This document shows positions 18,873 to 28,072 of a stretch of 64,000 nucleotides of DNA, piece by piece (the first letter of the stretch is position 1; every line of letters begins with the position of its first letter). Below the pieces are notes generated by a model that searched no databases, was not told the DNA's origin, and saw only the letters and a program-made list of their open reading frames with translations. The position numbers were made by a program, and so were the translations under genes. This DNA comes from Actinomycetota bacterium (GTDB taxonomy: Bacteria; Actinomycetota; Geothermincolia; Geothermincolales; RBG-13-55-18): assembly GCA_013178005.1 (NCBI GenBank), contig JABLXL010000017.1:1-64000 (forward strand), given 5' to 3'.

Positions 18873-19259
18873 ATGAAGGAAGAGACATCAAACTGGCTTG
18901 AATCCGCCTCTTATGACCTTGAGACGGCCCGGCATATGCTCGACGCAGGTCGCTATATCTACACCGTGTTCATGTGTCACTTGAGTATCGAGAAATCGCT
19001 GAAGGCGGCGGTGGTCGAAAACACCGGGACAACGCCGCCGAGAACACACAACCTGGGGACTCTTCTTGGCCTCAGCGGGCTTTCCATCGGTGCCGATGAG
19101 GAGGAGTTCCTGCTCGAGTTGAGCAACCTGAGCGTGGCGACCAGGTACCCAGAGGATTTCCACCGGGCGATGGAGGATTTCTCTAAAGAGAGGGCGGAGG
19201 CGGTGTATTTGCGGAGCGAGAGGATCGTGGGATGGATCGGGAGTTGCTTGCGGAAATAA
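18873..19259 (+). CDS. HEPN domain protein (toxin of HEPN-MNT pair)
   Basis: About 128 aa, all-helical HEPN of the PF05168 type. The conserved stretch CHLSIEKSLKA, then TPPRTHNLGTLL, and the TRYPEDF motif near residue 100 are family hallmarks. Partners of this type are RNases or targets of AMP transfer by the adjacent nucleotidyltransferase. Start choice is uncertain (ATG 18873 or 18861; neither has a strong ribosome site). It overlaps the next gene by 28 bp, the usual arrangement for this two-gene toxin-antitoxin family. Confidence 0.85.
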   Translation: MKEETSNWLESASYDLETARHMLDAGRYIYTVFMCHLSIEKSLKAAVVENTGTTPPRTHNLGTLLGLSGLSIGADEEEFLLELSNLSVATRYPEDFHRAMEDFSKERAEAVYLRSERIVGWIGSCLRK

Positions 19260-19564
19260 ACCGTTATAGAAAAAACCTCGCCTCACTGGGCGTCAAGGCT
19301 GAAAAGATCGTTCTCTTCGGATCTCGCGCGAGGGGTGGGGGTGGAGAATACAGCGATATCGATCTGCTGGTGGTCTCGGACGATTTCGAGCGCATGGATC
19401 TCTTCGAGAGGCTCTCCTTGCTGGGGAGGGCGTGCAAAGGTATTAATGTGGCCATGGATGTCATTGGGTATACGGAGAGCGAGTTGAAAGCCAAGGGAAA
19501 AAGCTCCTTCGTCGTGAGCGAGGTGCTCGAAAAAGGCACGGAAGTGCCCGTCGTTGGCGTTTGA
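19232..19564 (+). CDS. MNT-type minimal nucleotidyltransferase (antitoxin)
   Basis: 110 aa. The nucleotidyltransferase signature GSRARG...YSDIDLLVV (GS-x-DxD) is present, with a further acidic residue in the DVIGYT segment. In characterised HEPN-MNT pairs this protein AMPylates the HEPN partner to silence it. ATG 19232 lies inside the end of the HEPN gene, indicating translational coupling. The GGGG insertion in the GSRARGGGGEYSD loop is slightly long but acceptable. Confidence 0.87.
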   Translation: MDRELLAEINRYRKNLASLGVKAEKIVLFGSRARGGGGEYSDIDLLVVSDDFERMDLFERLSLLGRACKGINVAMDVIGYTESELKAKGKSSFVVSEVLEKGTEVPVVGV

Positions 19565-19841
19565 ACCTATCCCCGGGGAACCCCCACTTTTTTACCGACC
19601 CGCAATTAGCCTTTGGCATCAGTGACGGGTTTTCCCTTGGGTATGGATAGTTGCAAGGAAACCATCAATGCCAAGCCGCCAAGGTGTTGATGAAAATACG
19701 GGCAAACCGTCAACGATCGCGTTTCGAACGGTTCGCCCGTGCCCCATGGCGAGGACATGATTACCAGCTGCGGCGTCGGTTCGGGTACGAAGCCCTTGAT
19801 CCGGCCTGGCCGATCATGTCACTAACGGGGCGAGATGGGGG

Positions 19842-20642
19842 CTACCTGCCCTTGAAGACGGGATCGCGTTTCTCGCGGAAGGCGGCGAGCCCCTCGCGCG
19901 CGTCCTCGCTCGCCAGCGCCTGGCCCATGATCGCGCCGATCTCCTCGCGTTCCTCTTCGGTGAGGGCCACGCGCTTGTCCAAGATGCGTAAAACCTTCTT
20001 GTGGCCGGACACGGAAAGGGGGGCGTTGGCCGCGATCTCCCGCGCCAACGCTTCCGTGAACGATTCCAGCTCCTCGTCGGGGACCAGGTAATCAAGCATC
20101 CCCAGGCGCAGGGCCTCCGTGCCCTCGAAAAGCCTCGCGGTGAAGAAAACCAGCTTTGTGGTGGGCATCCCGAGGTTGCGGATGAAGCGGTGCAGCCCCT
20201 CCGGCGGATAAACGATACCCAGCCTGGCCGGCGGCATGCCCATGCGGCAGCCCTCAGCCCCCACGCGCAGGTCGCAGGCCATGCTCGTCTCGCACCCCGC
20301 GCCCACGCAGTATCCCCGTATCATGGCGATGACCGGGAAGGGGCAATCCTCTATGGCTTCGAGGCCGAACTGCAGCGGCCCCTTGCTCTCGATCCGGCGC
20401 TGCACTTCCTCCGGAATGCCCTCCGGCAACGCCGACAGGTCCATGCCCGCCGAGAAGGCCTTTTCCCCGGCTCCCCTGAGTATGGCGCAACGCACCTCGC
20501 CCTCCGACGCCAGCTCCTCCAGGACGCCCGCCAGGGACACCAGAAGGGTGGAGGAGAGCGCGTTGCGGCGGTGGGGGCGGTTGATGGTGAGCACCGCCAG
20601 CTCTCCCCTTCTCTCGACCAGCAGCTCCGCCTCCTCGTTCAT
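19842..20642 (-). CDS. crotonase-fold decarboxylase, methylmalonyl-CoA decarboxylase (ScpB)-like
   Basis: 266 aa crotonase. Oxyanion-hole segments are FSAGMDLSALP and YCVGAGCE. The two catalytic glutamates of enoyl-CoA hydratase are not conserved: the first position falls in PPARLG and the second in PTTKLVFFTA, so hydration is unlikely. From memory, the sequence aligns end to end with E. coli methylmalonyl-CoA decarboxylase (VRCAILR, LGIVYP, LVFFTA, REGLAAFREKRDP). The active-site Tyr is kept (LGIVYP) but the His of SAGHD is Met here. ATG 20642 has AAGGAGG upstream. It sits between the radical synthase and the CoA ligase, so an alkyl- or methylmalonyl-CoA substrate is a reasonable inference. 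Confidence 0.8.
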   Translation of the reverse strand: MNEEAELLVERRGELAVLTINRPHRRNALSSTLLVSLAGVLEELASEGEVRCAILRGAGEKAFSAGMDLSALPEGIPEEVQRRIESKGPLQFGLEAIEDCPFPVIAMIRGYCVGAGCETSMACDLRVGAEGCRMGMPPARLGIVYPPEGLHRFIRNLGMPTTKLVFFTARLFEGTEALRLGMLDYLVPDEELESFTEALAREIAANAPLSVSGHKKVLRILDKRVALTEEEREEIGAIMGQALASEDAREGLAAFREKRDPVFKGR

Positions 20643-20664
20643 GTTTTCCTCCTTGCCGGGCGCG

Positions 20665-20686
20665 CCCGCGCCCTACGGGGCGCGGG
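20665..20686. terminator. strong 9-bp stem hairpin between ligase and decarboxylase genes
   Basis: CCCGCGCCC and GGGCGCGGG flank a four-base loop. On the minus strand it lies after the ligase stop and just before the ribosome site of the decarboxylase gene. No T run follows, so it may be an attenuator, an mRNA-end stabiliser or a terminator. Confidence 0.4.
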
Positions 20687-20878
20687 TCATACCGCTCCCG
20701 AGGACGGGCGTTGCCCTCTAGCCCTAGAAAACCTCGTGTTCTCAAAATAGCATGGCCCTCGCCCTTCGGACCAACCGCCGGCTGCATTATCCGCCGCCAC
20801 GCATGTCGCTTGCCGGGTATAGCGGCGTTGAGGCCGCGCCCGGGAGCAAGACCGCGTTCCCGCGAGGCCCACGGCCCC

Positions 20879-22408
20879 TCAAGCGTACTGTTTGCGCAGC
20901 TCTTTCTTGAGGATCTTCCCGGTGAGCGTCCTGGGTATGGTCTCCACGTGGGTTATCTTCTTGGGGATCTTGTAGCGCGCAAGCTTGCCATCGCAAAAGG
21001 CCTCAAGTTCCTCAAGGGTGACGGGGTCGCCCGGGTTTTCCGGCAGGATGAGGGCGTGGCCCACCTCGCCCCACTTCTCGTCCGTCATTCCTATTACCGC
21101 GACGTCCCTTATCTTGGGGTGCTCCATGAGCACCTTCTCCACCTCGGCGGGATAGATGTTCTCGCCGCCGCTGATGATCATGTCCTTCTTGCGGTCAACC
21201 ACGTAGATATATCCGTCCTCGTCCACGGTGGCCAGGTCGCCGTAATGGAACCAGCCGTCCTTCATGGCCTCCGCCGTCTCCTCGGGCATGTTCCAGTACT
21301 CCAGCATCACGTAGGGGCCGCGGGAGCAGATCTCCCCTACCTCACCCGAGCCTGGCTTTACCTCGGTGCCGTCCTCCTTCAGGACCTTGACCTCGGCGTG
21401 GAACATGGGAATGCCCGCGCTGCCAACCTTTTCCATGTTGGAGCAGGAGAGCACGATGGAGGTCTCGGTGCACCCGAAGACCTGGATGAGCAGGGGGACC
21501 TTCATCTTCTCCACGATGCGGTCCAGCAGCTCCCTGGAGGCGGGCGCGCCGCCGATGCCCACGCCTTTCAGGGACCCGAGGTCGTACTTGTCGAAGTCCG
21601 GCACGTCCAGCATCATCTGGAGCATGGTGGGCACGGCGCCGAAATGGGTGACCTTGTGCTCGGAGATGATGCGCAGCGCCTCCTCGGGATTCCAGAACTT
21701 CTGCAGGATTATGGTGCCGCCGGCGTAGAAGGTGGGCATGGTGATGATGTTGAGCCCCCCGGAGTGGAAGAGGGGTATGGCCACCAGGGACACGGCGTCC
21801 AGGTCGAAGAGCAGCTCCAGGGCGTCGTTGAAGGTGTTCCAGAAGGTCTTGCGGTGGGGAAGGACGGCGCCCTTGGCCCTCCCCGTGGTCCCGGAGGTGT
21901 ACATGATGAGCTGCGGATCCTCCATGTCGGGCGGCTCCGGGACGTGCGGCTCGTCCTCGCTGCGCCCCTGCAGCCATTCCTCGTATGGCTGGGCGAAATC
22001 CGGGACCATGTCGCCAACCGCCGCCACCACGGGCATAGGGGCCTTGTAGAGGTTGAGCAGCTCGCCCATGGTGCCGGCGAACTCCGAGTGGAAGAAGAGC
22101 GCGCGCGTCTCGGTGTCCTCGAAGATGTCCTTGAGCTCGGCCGGGGTGAGGCGGAAGTTCAAGGGTATGAAGATCAGCCCCAGCTTGGCGCACGCGAAGT
22201 ATATCTCCATGAACTCGGGACAGTTGAAGAACATCCCCGCCACCCGGTCTTGTTTGCGCAGGCCCGCCGCGAGCAGCCCGTCGGCCGCTTGGTTGACCCT
22301 GCGGTTGAACTCCCTGTAGGTGAGGGTCCTATCCCCGTAGATGAAGGCCGTCTTGTCCCCGGTGAGGGGGAACAGGGCCCGCTTCGTCGCCCAGTCGCCA
22401 ACGTTCAT
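20879..22408 (-). CDS. AMP-dependent acyl-CoA ligase
   Basis: 509 aa ANL-family ligase. The phosphate loop MYTSGTTGRAKGA, the YGDLATVDEDGYIYVVDRKKD hinge and the C-terminal Lys in LTGKILKKEL are all present. It activates a carboxylic acid to its CoA thioester with ATP. ATG 22408 begins the conserved N-terminus; its upstream region contains a duplicated copy of the same 5' end (see repeat). Given neighbours, it is the candidate to activate an alkyl- or benzylsuccinate-type product (an AssK-like role), but family membership alone would also fit medium- or long-chain fatty acids. Confidence 0.9.
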   Translation of the reverse strand: MNVGDWATKRALFPLTGDKTAFIYGDRTLTYREFNRRVNQAADGLLAAGLRKQDRVAGMFFNCPEFMEIYFACAKLGLIFIPLNFRLTPAELKDIFEDTETRALFFHSEFAGTMGELLNLYKAPMPVVAAVGDMVPDFAQPYEEWLQGRSEDEPHVPEPPDMEDPQLIMYTSGTTGRAKGAVLPHRKTFWNTFNDALELLFDLDAVSLVAIPLFHSGGLNIITMPTFYAGGTIILQKFWNPEEALRIISEHKVTHFGAVPTMLQMMLDVPDFDKYDLGSLKGVGIGGAPASRELLDRIVEKMKVPLLIQVFGCTETSIVLSCSNMEKVGSAGIPMFHAEVKVLKEDGTEVKPGSGEVGEICSRGPYVMLEYWNMPEETAEAMKDGWFHYGDLATVDEDGYIYVVDRKKDMIISGGENIYPAEVEKVLMEHPKIRDVAVIGMTDEKWGEVGHALILPENPGDPVTLEELEAFCDGKLARYKIPKKITHVETIPRTLTGKILKKELRKQYA

Positions 22409-22632
22409 GCAAACACACCCCCTACTTTAACCGGCAAACCAGGATCTGGAATTCCTTGGTTCTTGGTTGACCCTGCGGTTGAACTCCCTGTAGGTGAGGG
22501 TCCTGCCCCGTAGATGAAGGCCGTCTTGTCCCCGGTGAGGGGGAACAGGGCCCGCTTCGTCGCCCAGTCGCCAACGTTCATGCAAACACACCCCCTACTT
22601 TTTAGCCGGCAAACCAGGACCTGGAATTCCTC
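22289..22632 (-). repeat. ~170-bp tandem duplication of the ligase gene 5' end
   Basis: Bases 22289-22457 and 22463-22632 are imperfect direct copies offset by 174 bp, covering the ribosome site, ATG and about 40 codons of the ligase. The outer copy has a one-base deletion (CCTATCCCCG versus CCTGCCCCG) and several substitutions, so it is not an assembly echo. Confidence 0.88.
22405..22581 (-). CDS. short leader ORF made from the duplicated ligase start
   Basis: Starts at ATG 22581 with the same ribosome-site context as the ligase, repeats its first residues (MNVGDWATKRALFPLTGDKT), then shifts frame at the one-base deletion. It ends at a TGA that overlaps the ligase ATG as ATGA. About 58 codons. 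Probably a non-functional by-product, but its perfect overlap would couple ligase translation to the leader. Confidence 0.45.
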   Translation of the reverse strand: MNVGDWATKRALFPLTGDKTAFIYGAGPSPTGSSTAGSTKNQGIPDPGLPVKVGGVFA

Positions 22633-23121
22633 GGTTTCCCCAGCGATACCGCGCCGCGCGGACGTTGAAGAGGTGTCTCGAATCTTGCTGCGAACTTGCG
22701 GCATCGGCGAGATCGCGCAGCCCACGTGATGCATTATGCAATATCGTTCACCATATGTAAAGTAAAGAAGTGCCCGTGAGCTAAATATAGCATGTGGCAG
22801 GCGAAGTGGTATGATTCCGAAAAAGCGCATGAATAAAGGAAAAGCGCGCATACCGTGCCGCCTTTACACCCGTATTGAATGCTGTTAGTATCTTTGGTAT
22901 CCGTGAACGGCTGTCACGGCCGCCGTGAGCGGGGGCGAGGATGCGTGCTTCAGGGCGGAAACCCACGCTTGGTGCGGGACATGAGGTCTCGTCTGAATCG
23001 ACGCCTCTCCCGGGTTCGCCCGGGGACGGAGAGGCAACCGCCAGGGGCGCCCTGGAAGCGCAACTCCAGTAAGAGCGGGGATAGAGGCTGTCTTCCATGA
23101 CGGTAGAGCGAGGAGGGGGAG

Positions 23122-24483
23122 ATGAACGAGCTCGCGGAAGTGGCGAAATTCGTGTGCGGCCTTAAGTACGAGGACCTTGCAGCTGAGGTGGTGGAGGCGG
23201 CAAAGACGCCCATCATAGACTGCCTGGGCGTTACCGTGGCGGGGCTCGAGGACGACTGCTCCCGTATCGCCGCCGAGTGGGTGGAGTCCCTGGGCGGCAA
23301 GGAGCAGGCCACCGTCTTCTACGGGTTCGGTCGCACGGCCGCGCCGTGGGCGGCGCTGGCCAACGGCACCGCTGCTCACGCCCTGGACTACGACGACGTC
23401 AGCTTCCGCATGATGGGGCATCCCTCCGTGGCCCTGGTGCCGGCCATCGTCGCTCTGGGCGAGCTGCTTTCGTCCAGCGGAAGGGATTGTATAACCTCAT
23501 ACGTGGCCGGCCTGGAGGTGGCGGCGAAGGTGGGGGCGGCGCTGGGAGGAAATTCCTACATGCTGGGCTGGCATCGCACCAGCACCATGGGGGCGCTGGG
23601 CGCGGCGGCCTCCTGTGCCCGCCTGATGGGGCTGGGCGAGGAACAGACCACTCACGCCCTGGGCATCTCCTGCTCGCTCTCCAACGGCATCCGCGCCAAT
23701 TTCGGCACCATGACCAAGCCCCTCCACGCGGGCATGGCGGCCATGAACGGCATCATCGCGGCGCAGCTCGCGAGCCGTGGCTTCACCGCCAACCCCGACG
23801 CGCTGTACGGGGAGAACGGCTTCGCGCGCGCCTTCTCGGACGACACCGACAAGGCCGAAGAGCTGCTCGCGACCCTGGGCGAGCCCTATGAGCTCATGGA
23901 GCCGGGGCTTTCCTACAAGCCCTATCCCTGTTGCCGTGGCCCGCAGGGAGCCATCGACGCTGCCCTGGCGGCGCGCGAGGAAGCGCTGAAGGGGGGCGGC
24001 ATCGACGCAGCGGAGATCGAGAAGGTGGAATGCAGGGTTCCGGGGTGGCTGCGCTCGGTGCTCACCTACCACGAGCCAAAGTCCGGGCTGGAGGGAAAGT
24101 TCAGCCTGGAGTTCTGCGTCACCGCCGCGCTCCTGGAGGGAAAGGTGGGGGTGGGCCAGTTCAGGGACGAGGTGGTCACCTCCGCTCCCGTGGTGGAGAC
24201 CATGGCGAGGTTCGACTGGCAGGACCTGGAAGGAGAGATCACCAGCCCCTTTGCCTCCGAGGTGGTGGCCCACTTCAAAGGAGGCCGCACGGCGGTGGGC
24301 AAGGCGGAAAAGCCCCTGGGGGAGCCGGGCAACCCCATGAGCGAGGAGCAGATTCACGATAAGTACCTCGAGTGCGTGGGGAGCATCATCAATCCAGACG
24401 TGGCGCGGCGCACCCTGGAGATGCTCAAGGGGCTGGACGCCCTCGAGGACGTCAACGAGCTGGTGCGCGCGTACAGGGCTTGA
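23122..24483 (+). CDS. MmgE/PrpD family protein
   Basis: 453 aa, full length for the family. The N-terminal helical domain carries IDCLGVTVAG and HALDYDDV, and GHPS, GLGEEQTTHALG and KPLHAGMAAMNG follow. The family includes 2-methylcitrate dehydratase, cis-aconitate decarboxylase and uncharacterised dehydratases. ATG 23122 has GAGGAGGGG upstream. It is the only plus-strand gene within the radical-synthase/mutase locus. A role in propionate or branched dicarboxylate handling is suggested by neighbours; no prpB/prpC is present, so methylcitrate-cycle assignment is not supported. Confidence 0.88.
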   Translation: MNELAEVAKFVCGLKYEDLAAEVVEAAKTPIIDCLGVTVAGLEDDCSRIAAEWVESLGGKEQATVFYGFGRTAAPWAALANGTAAHALDYDDVSFRMMGHPSVALVPAIVALGELLSSSGRDCITSYVAGLEVAAKVGAALGGNSYMLGWHRTSTMGALGAAASCARLMGLGEEQTTHALGISCSLSNGIRANFGTMTKPLHAGMAAMNGIIAAQLASRGFTANPDALYGENGFARAFSDDTDKAEELLATLGEPYELMEPGLSYKPYPCCRGPQGAIDAALAAREEALKGGGIDAAEIEKVECRVPGWLRSVLTYHEPKSGLEGKFSLEFCVTAALLEGKVGVGQFRDEVVTSAPVVETMARFDWQDLEGEITSPFASEVVAHFKGGRTAVGKAEKPLGEPGNPMSEEQIHDKYLECVGSIINPDVARRTLEMLKGLDALEDVNELVRAYRA

Positions 24484-24735
24484 GATGCGCACCGGCGGCC
24501 GGGGGACCTGGGATCCAGGATGCTCGTGCATGCATTGTAGGCGGGGAGATCCACCCGTTGACTGAGCCAGGCCATTGGCGGTTGGTGTTGTCACCACTGC
24601 GGAGAAACCACGGCGCTCATTCGCGATATGGCCACAACGGTTCACGTTTGTTTAATTCTGCGGGAAACCAAAGGCCAGGCAGCGAGGACGATTCCGCATG
24701 AAATCCCCTCTGCCGGCCGCCCGTGAAGGCAGCGG

Positions 24736-25158
24736 TCAGCTATCTCCGCCGGAGATTCCCAGCTTCTCCCTTATGAAGTCAGCCACCTGGCTGATGTAGG
24801 TGCCGGAGACGAAGACCTCCGCCACCCCCATCTCCTTGAGCTTGGGGATGTCCTCCTCGGGGATGATCCCCCCTACCAGCACCAGCTTGTCCCCGATGCC
24901 CTTTTCCCGGAGCAAGCCCATGAGGCGTTTCACGATGCTCAGGTGCGCCCCGGAGAGGATGGAAAGGCCGATGACGTCCACGTCTTCGTCCAGGGCGGCG
25001 TTGGCGATGTCCTCGGGGGTGCGGCGCAACCCGGTGTAGATGACCTCGAAGCCGGCGTCCTTGAGCCCGTAGGCTATGACCTTGGCCCCCTGGTCGTGTC
25101 CGTCCAGGCCCGGCTTGGCGATTAGCACCCTCGCCCTGGCCTTTTCCCTCGTATCCAT
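24736..25158 (-). CDS. B12-binding small subunit of acyl-CoA mutase (McmS-like)
   Basis: 140 aa, a stand-alone cobalamin-binding domain as in archaeal-type and sulfate-reducer split methylmalonyl-CoA mutases. The DGHDQGAK stretch gives the D-x-H-x-x-G motif whose His coordinates cobalt; LSILSGAH and VGGIIP complete the B12 site. ATG 25158 is preceded by AAAGGAGGT. The catalytic subunit lies about 2.9 kb upstream on the same strand, beyond a radical-SAM gene. The two together would form an adenosylcobalamin-dependent carbon-skeleton mutase. Confidence 0.92.
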   Translation of the reverse strand: MDTREKARARVLIAKPGLDGHDQGAKVIAYGLKDAGFEVIYTGLRRTPEDIANAALDEDVDVIGLSILSGAHLSIVKRLMGLLREKGIGDKLVLVGGIIPEEDIPKLKEMGVAEVFVSGTYISQVADFIREKLGISGGDS

Positions 25159-25223
25159 CGTTCACCAACCTCCTTTGCCCGTCGTCCCGTCCCGGCGACG
25201 CGAGGGACGCGTTCTTCAAGCCT

Positions 25224-25602
25224 TCATTCCCGTATCGTCTCGCAACGCAGCAGCTCCAACGGTATCCCCGTCTTCCGCTCTATGTCGAGGTACGGCCTGC
25301 CCAGCAGGTCCCCGGCCCATTTCCTCGGTCGATACATCTAGGTTCGAAAGTTCGATTCCCTTTTATTCCCATATCGTCTCGCAACGCAGCAGCTCCACCG
25401 GTATCCCCGTCTTCCGCTCTATGTCGAGGTACGGCCTGCCCAGCAGGTCCCTGGCCCAGCCCCCCAGGTGACGACTCCGGGTAGGGTTTCCCGCTCATTC
25501 CCAAATCGTCTCGCAATGCAACAGCTCCACCGGTATCCCCGCCTTCCGCTCTATGTCGAGGTACGGCCTGCCAAGCAGGTCCCTTGCCCAGCCCCCCAGG
25601 TG
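25224..25602 (-). repeat. three direct copies of a gene 3' end, each with stop codon
   Basis: Copies lie at 25495-25602 (the true end of the radical-SAM gene), 25363-25470 and 25224-25320, about 108 bp each. All three can be read in frame as WAxDLLGRPYLDIERK..GIP.ELL.CETI.E followed by a stop (TGA, TAA and TGA). They differ by scattered mostly conservative substitutions, indicating age or selection rather than assembly error. Confidence 0.88.
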
Positions 25603-27870
25603 AAACGGGGAGGACGGGACGAGGACGAGGTCCGGCCTCTCCCTGCCAGATGCGGCCTTTTCCAGTATATAGGAGACGAAATCCTCCACCACCAGAAGGT
25701 CTCCCAGTATGATGTTGCCCCCGAAATAGCGGTTCTCCGGCACCCCCAGGGCAAGCGTGCAGCCATCCGGCAGCGAAAGGGGCCGCTCTCGCAGGAGCTG
25801 TTCCAGGGTGGGCCTCACCAGCGCCGAGGTGAGCAGGAGCGGGCGCCGCGCGCCCCGTGCGTGGATCACGGCCTGGACCTCGTCCAGGTAACGCGGCCTG
25901 AAGCCCGAGCCCATGAAAACCGCTCCCAGGTGCGCGGCAACCCGCGGGTCGTAGGGGTAGGCATACTCGCGGGCGTCGCCGGCCAGCTCGAGTTCCTCGT
26001 CCCTGCGTCGCACCCTTATCGAGAACTCGCCCGCGCTCTGAGCAAGGGACAAGAGGTCCCTTGCCTGGGGGCGGCAGCTCACCGGCGTGCCGTTGACCGC
26101 CGTGACCAGGTCCCCCACCGAAAGCCCGGCGCGAGCCGCGGGGGATCCGGGCACTGTCCCAATGACCTCGGCCCGGTTCTTGTCCCGCCTGGTAAGGTTT
26201 TCCTCGTACATGGCCGGGCTCACGAAGACGGGGCAGGAGACCTCGCGGCGCATATCCTGGGCCTCCCTGACCACCTCCGGCCAGACGGACGCGGTGTCGA
26301 AGGGCTCGGCAGGGGAGTGAAAGCGAGAGAAGCCCGGCAGGTTGACCTGCACCATGCTCGCCCCCGACGCCTCCGCGTGCCGCACCGTGGAGCGCAGGTC
26401 GTAAAGCATCTCCTCCAGCGAAGGCAAAGGCCAGGCGACGATGGTCACCGCGAAGGGTATTCCCGCCTCGGCCAGTCGGGGCAGCGCCCTTATCGCCCTC
26501 ACCGGTTCCGGGTCTCCCATGAGCATGGCGCGCCGGAGCGGCGAGGAGCTGTTGAGGGAGACGTCGAGGAACACCGGGGAGAGATCGGCAAGGGCGGCGA
26601 TCGTCTCCCCGTCGATGGCGCCTCCGTTGGTGGAGAAGCGCAGGGGCGCGTCGGTGCGCGCGCGTATCTCGCGCAGCACACATAGGGCGCGGGGGTGGGC
26701 GAGCGGCTCGCGGGGGCTGCCGAAGCTGGGGAAGAGGCCGGTTCCACCCCCGGCGTTGTAGAGCTTGAGCCGGGCGGAAAGCTCCCTCGATTCGTCGTCC
26801 AGGCTTCGCGGCGCTTGGCGCAGGGTGCGGGGCGCTCCCCGGTTGTAGCAGAACACGCAGTCGAACTGGCAGCGGCTCGCGGCATGCTGGATCACGTCCG
26901 ACGGCGTGGCGGCGTGCGGACCCACCCAGTCGTCGAGGTCGCGCAGGCGGAAGCCGTCCGGCCTGACCGGCTTTCCCCCGCGCTCCAGCTCCACCACGGA
27001 GAGGAGGCTCGCGAGTTGCCTTGCTATGAACTCCACGCGAGGCTCGTACAGGGAGGCGTTTGCCAGATCGCGGTACCCGCACGACCCCCTGCCCTCGTCT
27101 TCCGCCGCGGGCGACGGGACATCCAGGGCAGGGCTGGTTCCCTCGCCCTTCCCGCCGAGCTCACCCCGCTCGCCGTGGGTTCCGTCTCCACCCGGCTCGT
27201 ACCCGCGCTCGTTCCGCAAGGATTCATCCCGGTGCGCGTCGGCAGTCCCCGATTGAACTGCCGCCACGTCCTTTCCATTCCGGGCGGCGTCGTTCCCGGT
27301 TGGGCTGCTTGCGATTGCCAGGCGGGCGGCGTCGAGTCCCGGATCCGTAAGGCCGAATGCCGTGAAGGGCGTTTTTGGAAACAGCTCGTGTGATTTGCTC
27401 TCCGCCAGGAAGCGGAAGGAGTCCACGGCCACGTCCTCGCCCTCCTTTTGTGGAACCGCGACGTCGAGGATGTTGCGGATCTGCCAGCGCATCATCTCCG
27501 CCAGGCGGCCGGGGCCGGGCGGAGCGTTCCCGGGGAGGGCGGGGAGAGGGTAGCGGAAAACGCAGTCCGCCTCGCCCTTTTCATCGTGACCACCCGCGCC
27601 GTTGGCGTGGCCGCTTTCCCGGCCCCGCTCCGCGAGGAGCTCGCCTGTCTCGTCGGCCGGAAGCGAACCCTCATGGAGGAGAAAACCCGGCCCGACCACG
27701 CCGTAGGGATAGCCGATGGCGGGGCACGGTTCCCTGTTTACCTGACCGAGCCCGGTGTCCTCTCCCCCGCCGCGCGCGCGCCCGGGGGTTTTCGACCCCT
27801 CTCGGGATGAAGCGCGCTCCCCGGTGGGGAACGGGGTTGCGCCGAGATCAATATCCCTGGTTTTCTCCAT
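25495..27870 (-). CDS. radical SAM protein with C-terminal PDZ and DUF512-like domain
   Basis: About 791 aa. Residues 1-270 are a low-complexity, Gly/Glu-rich N-terminal region with islands of conserved-looking sequence. The radical-SAM site is SRCQFDCVFCYNRG (C-x3-C-x2-C near residue 336), with the TIM barrel extending to about 560. A PDZ domain follows (VIGTVPGSPAARAGLSVGD, about 568-625), then a C-terminal domain resembling the end of DUF512 proteins (GDLLVVEDFV, LVLVPSSPF). ATG 27870 or GTG 27876 both fit GGGAGG upstream. DUF512 proteins usually place PDZ first, so the order here is reversed. Position between the two mutase subunits hints at maturation or repair of the mutase, but this is speculative. 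Confidence 0.8.
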   Translation of the reverse strand: MEKTRDIDLGATPFPTGERASSREGSKTPGRARGGGEDTGLGQVNREPCPAIGYPYGVVGPGFLLHEGSLPADETGELLAERGRESGHANGAGGHDEKGEADCVFRYPLPALPGNAPPGPGRLAEMMRWQIRNILDVAVPQKEGEDVAVDSFRFLAESKSHELFPKTPFTAFGLTDPGLDAARLAIASSPTGNDAARNGKDVAAVQSGTADAHRDESLRNERGYEPGGDGTHGERGELGGKGEGTSPALDVPSPAAEDEGRGSCGYRDLANASLYEPRVEFIARQLASLLSVVELERGGKPVRPDGFRLRDLDDWVGPHAATPSDVIQHAASRCQFDCVFCYNRGAPRTLRQAPRSLDDESRELSARLKLYNAGGGTGLFPSFGSPREPLAHPRALCVLREIRARTDAPLRFSTNGGAIDGETIAALADLSPVFLDVSLNSSSPLRRAMLMGDPEPVRAIRALPRLAEAGIPFAVTIVAWPLPSLEEMLYDLRSTVRHAEASGASMVQVNLPGFSRFHSPAEPFDTASVWPEVVREAQDMRREVSCPVFVSPAMYEENLTRRDKNRAEVIGTVPGSPAARAGLSVGDLVTAVNGTPVSCRPQARDLLSLAQSAGEFSIRVRRRDEELELAGDAREYAYPYDPRVAAHLGAVFMGSGFRPRYLDEVQAVIHARGARRPLLLTSALVRPTLEQLLRERPLSLPDGCTLALGVPENRYFGGNIILGDLLVVEDFVSYILEKAASGRERPDLVLVPSSPFHLGGWARDLLGRPYLDIERKAGIPVELLHCETIWE

Positions 27871-28072
27871 GCTCACAGGTCCTCCCGAGTTATAGGCGCG
27901 GGCTCAGGTTCCATGCCCGCGGCAGGCTGGCCCGGTGTCTTCTTGAGCCAACCCCGGCCTTCGAACGGCCTTGTACGCATGGCGGGAAGCGCCGGACCGG
28001 GCGCCTTGAAGCGACAACAAGACAGGCCTGCTCCATGCGCTAGGCGGGCCGCCAGGGCTTCGACCCCTGCCC

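Noticed and set aside
19842-20642. Enoyl-CoA hydratase annotation
   Set aside because: Neither catalytic glutamate is conserved and end-to-end similarity is to methylmalonyl-CoA decarboxylase.
25325-25360. tRNA-like T-loop (GTTCGATTCCC)
   Set aside because: No matching acceptor, D or anticodon arms can be folded around it; it lies between two repeat copies.
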